Of a stretch of 64,000 nucleotides of DNA, positions 58,166 through 64,000 are shown in pieces. The notes under the pieces were generated by a model that was not told where the DNA came from, did no database searches, and saw only the letters and a list, made by a program, of their open reading frames with translations. Within the stretch, counting starts at the first letter, position 1. Each line of letters begins with the position of its first letter. Position numbers and translations under genes: made by a program. Source of the stretch: Arachis hypogaea. Taxonomy: Eukaryota > Streptophyta > Magnoliopsida > Fabales > Fabaceae. The stretch spans positions 104,603,276 through 104,667,275 of the forward strand of contig NC_092048.1 of NCBI RefSeq assembly GCF_003086295.3, given 5' to 3'.

Positions 58166-59645
58166 TGATGAACCACAATCTTAGGTTCACTTTGTGTAGA
58201 ATTTAGAGGATTTTATCAACATTTTGTCACACTTATCCATATAAAATGCATGATTTTATGTCTCCTTCCTAATTTTGCTTGATGGTTGAAAATATGCTTT
58301 TTAGGCCTTAATTGTACTATATTTTTATCTCCCTCTATTACCATTCGATACCGTGATCCGTTTATTGAGTGATTTCAGAGTTTATAGGGGCAAGAATGGC
58401 CTAGAAGAGAGGAAGCAAGCATGCATAAGTGGAAGGAGCATGAAAAATGGAGCTTTGGAGCATTGGCATCGACGTGCACGCGTGGGAGCTGAAATCTGGG
58501 ATAGGCACGCAAACGTAGATGCATACGCGTGGCTGGGCTGAATTCTCATCGACGCGTACGCATGACGCGCAGCACGTGACTTCTTTAATGAAATCGTGCC
58601 TGGCGATTTCAGAAGAGCTCCTGGCCCAGTTTTGAGCTGAATTTTGGAGGGAAAAGGCTAAAAGGACCAAGGATTGAAGGGGATTCACACATTACACACT
58701 TTTAGATTTTTTGGTAGTTAGTTTTGGAGGTTTCTAGAGAGAGAAACTCTAACTTCTCTCTAGGTTTTGGCTTTCTCAATCTCAATTTCACTTGGATCCT
58801 TTGGTTAGATCTGAATTCAATTTCAATTCTACATTGTTCTAGTTTGTAGATCTCACTCTTCTATTCTCAATTTAGTGTTTTTGTTACTCTAGCATTGTAG
58901 ATCTTGGATTTGGATCTTGTTACTTTGATTTCTATTAATGCATTGGGGAATTTCATGTTCATTGTTGTGAGTTGCTTGTTGTTGTTGATTGCTTGTATTA
59001 GATAGCTTGAATTCCAATTCTCTTCTCAATTTCACAATGTCTTTCATTCTTGTTCACCAATTGTTTGAGAAAATGTCAACTATAGCTATGGAATATATTT
59101 TCAGTCTTGGCTTAGGGGTTGGATAATTGGAGACACTTGAATTGTCAAAGCCTTTTGTTGATTGATAATTGGACATTGCTAATTGATTTGAATGACACTA
59201 ACTCTAGTCTTTCCTTAGGATTTGACTAGGACTTATGGACTCAAATTGATTATCTCTACTTGACTTTCCTTCATAGTTAGAGATTGACTAAGTGGAGCAA
59301 TGGACAATTCTCATCACAATTGATGATGATAATGAGGATAGGACTTCTAATTCTCATTTTTTGCCAAGAGCTTTCTTAGTTATTAGTTTACTTCTTTTGC
59401 AATTTATCTTTCATGTTTCTTATCCAAAACCCCAAAGATATACAATCCAAACCAATAGCAAGAACACTTCCCTGCAATTCCTTTGAGAGACGACTCGAGG
59501 TTTGAATACTTCGGTTATTTTTATTGGGGTTTGTACTTGTGACAAACAATTTTTTGCATGAAAAGATTATTTGTTGGATTAGAAACTATACTTATAACGA
59601 GAATTTATTTGTGGAATTCTAAACCATATGAAAATTCATTCATCA
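58166..59645 (+). mobile_element. Solo LTR, element 1-related family, forward orientation
   Basis: 1480 bp from TGATGAACCACAATC to AAAATTCATTCATCA. Flanked by the perfect duplication AAGTG (58161-58165 and 59646-59650). It shares landmarks with the LTRs of element 1 (ATTACCATTCGATACCGTGAT near 58339, a CpG-rich block at 58480-58570, GAGACGACTCGAGGTTTGAA near 59484) but is clearly diverged. Confidence 0.9.
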
Positions 59646-59650
59646 AAGTG

Positions 59651-60180
59651 CGAGAAGGAAAACAAAGGAGAAAGAAAAAAAAAGAAACAAAGCAAAAGAA
59701 ATATAAAACAAAATAGCTATGGATGCGTAAGAGGACAGCAAAAACAATAAGATTTGGATGACAGAAACAATACCAGGACTAGAACGATGATAGTGTGTTG
59801 CAAAGTTCGAGGAGAGGTGGTGAATCAGACGATATGCAGAAAAGCTCGACGGAAAACGGCGAACAGGAGGAGAGGCTGGCGTCAGTGTAGCAGCGAATAG
59901 GAAGAGTGATAAAGGCGTGGAAGAGATTAGGGTTACCTGCAAAGCTGAGGCGAGGTCAAAACGGAGCGATTTCTGCACATTAGGGTTCGATACGAAGCGA
60001 CGCGAGCAACACACGAAGAAGAGCCAGGAAGGGATGTGACGGAGCTTCGGTGTGACGGAAGTTCAGTGCGACGGCAGTGCAAGGCGGATAGGCGCCGTCG
60101 ATGGAGCATCTAGAGGAGAGTGGTGTGGAGGCATGGAGAGGTGTCATGTGAAATGAGGAGACACGCTTAAAGCAAAACCT
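59651..60180 (-). other. GC-rich leader-like segment with a splice donor, inside CACTA-2
   Basis: The minus strand reads a pyrimidine-rich, moderately GC-rich sequence open for 123 codons (60014-59643) and contains GCTTTGCAG followed by GTAACC at about 59938. This looks like a first exon and splice donor of a plant gene. It lies just inside the right CACTA end and upstream, in the minus direction, of all captured exons, so it could serve as promoter and first exon for a chimeric transcript. Source gene not recognised. Confidence 0.45.
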
Positions 60181-60599
60181 TTATTTCAATATTTTCAGAC
60201 GGAATATTTTAAATTACAGACAGATTTTTTGTCTAAAACAATTTAATAAAATATAATATTTTTATCCATTTAAATATAGACAAATTTTCTGTCAGTAACT
60301 ATTTCTCACGAAAAAAACCAATTTTTCTGACAGAATTATCCACAATTTCTTTTCCGTCTGTAATTCATGTTAATTCATTTTCCTTTGTTTCCGACGAAAA
60401 TTTCCTCGCAAAATCTACCTGTATTTTTGTAGGATGAAATCTGTTGAAAATATCCGTCTGTATAAGTAATTTTCTAGTAGTGACTGTACCATAATTTTTT
60501 GTATTTTTTGGACAAAAATAATGATAAATTTATTCATTAGATTCTTATGTATCTATTTCTAATATATATATATATATATATATACATACATAGTTGCTC

Positions 60600-60654
<55 letters not shown>

Positions 60655-61052
60655 TATCAGAGATTATTCTACAAAAAATTTAAGGTTGAACTATTTGATA
60701 TTTTTGTATTTAATATAATCAAAAGATGTCCTACTTTAAAAAACATGTTTGTACTAAAAGAAAATGTTTTAATTTGGATTTCAAAGCATCATTATTCATC
60801 TTACTTGTTTCTAACAAAAAGAGTGTATTAATATGCTAGTGTCGTCGTCCACATGCACAAAGCTAAGTTAATAATGATGCTTTGAAATCCAAATTAAAAC
60901 ATTTTCTTTTAATACAAACATAATTTTAAAGCAGGACATCTTTTGATTATATTAAATACAAAAAATATCAAATAATTTTAACCTTGAATTTTTTGTAGAA
61001 TAATCTCTAATAATTTTATTGAATATTATTATTATTATTATTATTGAGTGAC

Positions 61053-61056
<4 letters not shown>

Positions 61057-61124
<68 letters not shown>
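61057..61124. repeat. TA dinucleotide run
   Basis: About 33 TA units in the right arm of P2. A shorter TA run (60563-60583) occupies the mirror position in the left arm. Confidence 0.95.
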
Positions 61125-61125
<1 letters not shown>

Positions 61126-61452
61126 TTTTTATGTTAGAAATACATACATAAGAATCTAATGATTAAATTTATTATTATTTTTATCCAAAAAATACAAAAA
61201 AATTATGGTACAATATTATTATGCAATTAATAATAATAATTATTTTATTTTATCTTTTTTGGATGGAGGACTGTTATGTCTGACGAAAAAAAATATTGGG
61301 AATTGATTTGGGTAATTACTCTGCTGAAAATGAACTGGGGACTGATTTGTCTACCGGAGTAAAACACTGGGAATTGATCTGTGTATTAATTTTTATTAAG
61401 GACTAAAATATCCACCTTTAAAATTTTTTGTGACTGATTTGGAAATTTTCTC

Positions 61453-61534
<82 letters not shown>
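61453..61534. repeat. ATT trinucleotide run
   Basis: About 27 ATT units immediately outside the right end of P2. The left side of P2 is also embedded in ATT repeats (50580-50730, 50790-50849), so P2 inserted in or created a microsatellite. Confidence 0.95.
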
Positions 61535-61639
61535 CATATTTGACTACTTTTCTAATAACAATATTTAACACAAAAATACATACATAAAAGGATTCGCATG
61601 CATAAATACATAAAAAAAAAAGTTACATATAGAATATAC

Positions 61640-62300
61640 CGGCAAAGAGCGCACATATCCCGCAAATCCATCCCATTAAAGTAGCGGGTTGATTTTCGAT
61701 CGTCCTTTAGCCACACACCTCAATGTCCAATTGGCGAGATAATCTTCAGACCATCATATCTAGGTCACGAATCTGGGTCGTCTATCGGCACAAACTTGTC
61801 TCTGTAATTTTTGCAAATTTCTAATATCTTATACACATCATGTACATATACTTGCCAGTCAAGACGTTGGATGCCGCAACATGCAAGTATGTGGCGACAT
61901 GGAAGTCACTCAGCCTGAAAATGACCACAATCCCAAAATCGTTGCACAAGATAAACAATGTATATCGAACTGTCACACATTTCACGAACCTCATACACCT
62001 CATTGTGCCTGTCAAACTTATTGACAACTATGTTTCTTGCACGTCGAAAACTTCCTTCAACTCGTCGAGTGGCAAACTCCAAATATGTGAATCCATTGCG
62101 AACGCACTCATGAGTCTCAACACTCTTCCGAAAAAACAATTTGTTTAGCTAATAGAAAGTAACTCTAACTATAACAGTCACAGGAAGGTTGCGTGCACCC
62201 GTAAGGACCGAATTTAAGTACTTTAACAGATTCGTCGTAATATGATCCCAAAAATGACCTTCGTCAAATGACAATACCCGTTTCTCAACACCGATCTCAT
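61640..62300 (-). pseudogene. MULE (Mutator-like) transposase, C-terminal remnant
   Basis: The minus strand, over several frames and stops, reads HITTNLLKYLNSVLTGARNL, VTFY, LNKLFFRKSVETHECVRNGF, FRRARNIVVNKFDRHNEVYE, then DCGHFQAE and PCRHILACCG (SWIM zinc finger), and finally LDWQVYVHDVYK. This is the C-terminal third of a MuDR-type transposase. The first Cys of the SWIM motif is Trp and there are at least three stops. Similarity stops at the CACTA-3 end (62312), which presumably split it. Confidence 0.85.
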
Positions 62301-62311
62301 CGTATCATTCA

Positions 62312-64000
62312 CACTACAAGAAAAACGCTAAATACCATCGGATTTACCGTCGCACATTAGCATCGACTTTACCGATGGATTTATTGATGGTTTTGGTGTG
62401 GACTTCGTCAGGTTAAATATTACCAACGAATTTCCATTTTCGACGGTAAATTTGCCAGTAATAATTGGAGGGAAAACAAAGAAAATAGGCGCGAAATGTA
62501 GCGTGAGATTTACCAGCGGATTTTTTCATCGGTAAACCCAATTAGTGGAACGTTACGTTTTAGTGACTCGCAATACATCCGACGGTAAATCCAACAGTAA
62601 CAATCCTTAAAATTCGAAGAGCGAACCTCTCCCCCTTCATTTCGAAATCCCTTCTCTCTCTCTCTCTCTAACCTTTCTTCTCCTATTCTCTCTCTAACCC
62701 TCTCCTTTTCCTACCGCTCCATCAGCCCCGCTGGCACTAGCACTTCCAGTTGCCGCCTCCTCTCCCCCTCACCGAAACTAGCCCGTTCATCCTCTCCCCT
62801 CTGCCAGCTTCAACTCCTTCTCTCCCTCTTTGATCGTGTCTCACCGTCATCATCCAGAACTACCACGGCACTCCACCAACAGTGGCTGTTGCTGCCACTG
62901 CATCTCCCTCCCCCGAGTTCTTCTTTCTCTATTCCAAGCTCAGGTTCCATGATCACTCTTTTCTTTGTTTAAGTTAATTTAGGATTTAGTTTTATATTGA
63001 TTTGTAGTTAGTAAGTGAAATTGGTTATCATTGGTTATCATGTGCTAATTGCATGCCTTAGAAGAATGGAATGTTAATTAGGGTGGAGACTTCATGTTTA
63101 GCATTGGGTGGGTTTAGGCCATTGAAATAAATCCCTTTGTTAAAGCCTAAATAATTAATATTTAACATTTTCTATGTGACTATATCAAATATTATTTCAG
63201 CTATTAAGTTTAATTTACTTGCTTATGATATTTGAAGATATAAAATTAATATTATATAAATTGTATTAATTATACATTGTACCTAAATCATTATATATTG
63301 TCTATGCTAGTACTTATATCTTGCAATTTATGCAATGTAATAATTTATATGAATTAATGAAAACGTAAAGGGTTAGTTCTAATTGAGTATCCATTATGTT
63401 AATCTATATGAATGCATAGAAATTATGAAACTATTATAAATAAATATAAAGTATTATATTATGAAGTCATTATTGCAAAATAAACATGATGATTGGATGA
63501 ACATGTATAACAATTATTTGCTGAAATTTCTGAGCATAACTCAAACAATAATGTTGCCTTTTCAATGTATAAATAAGTTAATATATTCTGCTAGGCGTGT
63601 TGTGAATTTAATTGAGTTTTGAGTGATGTTGTCGATTGAGGTTGGTTGGATTTGTGAGAACTGCAAAGGTGGATATATGTCTAATTTTAGAGGAGGTTAA
63701 GTCAAGATTTTTTTGACATAATATAAATGTTGAAGGATTTGTGTTGTATATATGCTGCTTAGTGTTAATAATATATTCTCTTGCAGACATGACGACAGGT
63801 AGCAGAGGTAGAATGAGTGGGTCTGTGATCGTGGTAGAGGCAAGATTTTCACCAGATTCCCAGGGACTGCTCAGTCATCGCCCTCTATCCTGACTAGCCT
63901 GTCAACCCCTGTGACATCATAGGCGGTCCATTGGACCATTTCAAACCCGAACTATGTAGCTCCTTCTGCTACACCCCTCTACCCCCTACAACCCCAACGA
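62312..64000. mobile_element. CACTA-3, left end (element continues beyond window)
   Basis: Starts CACTACAAGAAAAACGCTAA, preceded by TCA (expected target duplication), and is followed by subterminal units ATCGGATTTACCGTCG, TTTACCGATGGATT and GACGGTAAATTTG up to about 62610. A CT-rich exon-like leader (62620-62945) and an intron-like AT-rich region to 63785 follow. The right end is not in the window, so size and autonomy are unknown. Confidence 0.85.
63789..64000 (+). CDS. Possible start of a CACTA-3 encoded protein (partial)
   Basis: CTCTTGCAG, a good splice acceptor, precedes an ATG at 63789. The first codons read MTTGSRGRMSG; a shift then gives DRGRGKIFTRFPGTAQSSPS and VHWTISNPNYVAPSATPLYP to the window end, with one stop. 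A Gly/Arg- and Ser/Pro-rich head is common for CACTA-encoded proteins. Identity cannot be established from 210 bases, and the frameshift suggests decay. The leader exon at 62620-62945 would be its 5' UTR. Confidence 0.4.

Larger units (their letters stand above)
51185..60482. mobile_element. CACTA-2, Pack-CACTA with several captured gene fragments
   Basis: The right end, read inward, is CACTACTAGAAAATTACTTA; the left end is CACAACTAGAAAATTACTTA (one substitution in CACTA). Subterminal CCGTCTGTAA / TTACCGACAGA-type units follow at 51220-51590 and 60190-60460. It is flanked by the triplet ACT on both sides (51182-51184 and 60483-60485). The opposite palindrome arm keeps the uninterrupted site (AATAATATTGTACCATAAT at about 61210, reverse complement). 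9.3 kb, no transposase seen. It contains syntaxin, tRNase Z and sucrose-transporter exons, all minus strand, plus two later solo LTRs. Confidence 0.9.
50850..61452. mobile_element. Palindromic fold-back element P2 (about 1.3 kb) split by CACTA-2
   Basis: 50850-51184 and 60483-61452 together form a long palindrome with its centre near 60850. AAAATGTTTTAATTTGGATT at about 60762 faces AATCCAAATTAAAACATTTT at about 60885. GACAAATCAGTC near 50953 faces GACTGATTTGTC near 61340. Outer ends start GAGCAATTACCCAAAT and, from the right, GAGAAAATTTCCAAAT. It sits within an ATT microsatellite; TTATTATTA on both sides is compatible with a 9-bp Mutator-type duplication but proves nothing there. No transposase. 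Confidence 0.75.

Noticed and set aside
61386..61571. Open frame with a long Asn run
   Set aside because: It is only the translation of an ATT microsatellite.

Overview
This is a stretch of plant nuclear DNA that is almost entirely transposable elements. It is AT-rich, with nested LTR retrotransposons, CACTA, hAT and Mutator-type DNA transposons, and long ATT and TA microsatellites. The two LTR families, both with a tRNA-Asp-type primer site (TGGCGCCGTTGCCGGGGA), and the peculiar GGCGTT/AACGCC hairpin repeats suggest a legume, most likely Arachis (peanut). That assignment is inference from pattern familiarity, not from a search. I see one intact host gene.

Layout. 1-30600 is a stack of Ty3/gypsy elements. 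A Tat-type element (+ strand) is the oldest layer; its ribonuclease H coding region resumes at 27850. It was hit by element A (minus strand; 5' LTR 771-2261, body running off the left edge), then by element 1 (+ strand, 2675-15434), and element 2 (minus strand, 15440-27849) landed exactly on the right target-site copy of element 1. The same 5-bp target ATGGG is therefore present three times. Element 1 has a gag-like reading frame and a third reading frame but no pol. It carries a solo LTR of the element 2 family (6803-8363) and a 2-kb hAT element (11454-13448) with a perfect 8-bp duplication. Element 2 has recognisable gag, protease, reverse transcriptase/RNase H, integrase and a third reading frame, all broken. 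From 28571 to about 30600 lie minus-strand Tat-type gag and leader remnants.

30600-34457 is the only gene-like island: a minus-strand cytokinin-response-factor-type AP2/ERF transcription factor (31712-32674).

34458-64000 is a DNA-transposon region. Two unrelated palindromic fold-back elements, each about 1.3-1.4 kb without its insert, are each interrupted in the left arm by a CACTA transposon. CACTA-1 (34837-42695) contains intron-bearing fragments of an autoinhibited Ca2+-ATPase gene and a LINE fragment. CACTA-2 (51185-60482, target duplication ACT) contains, all on the minus strand, fragments of a SYP13-type syntaxin, a long-form tRNase Z and a SUC3/SUT2-type sucrose transporter, plus two solo LTRs with perfect duplications. 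Between them lies a CACTA-like end with one ALG5 exon. The right edge has a decayed MULE transposase cut by the left end of a third CACTA element that runs off the window.

The most interesting content is the multi-gene Pack-CACTA arrangement, the two matching cases of CACTA inside a fold-back arm (the opposite arm preserves the empty site), and the hairpin arrays shared by the LTR, coding and non-coding parts of one retroelement family.
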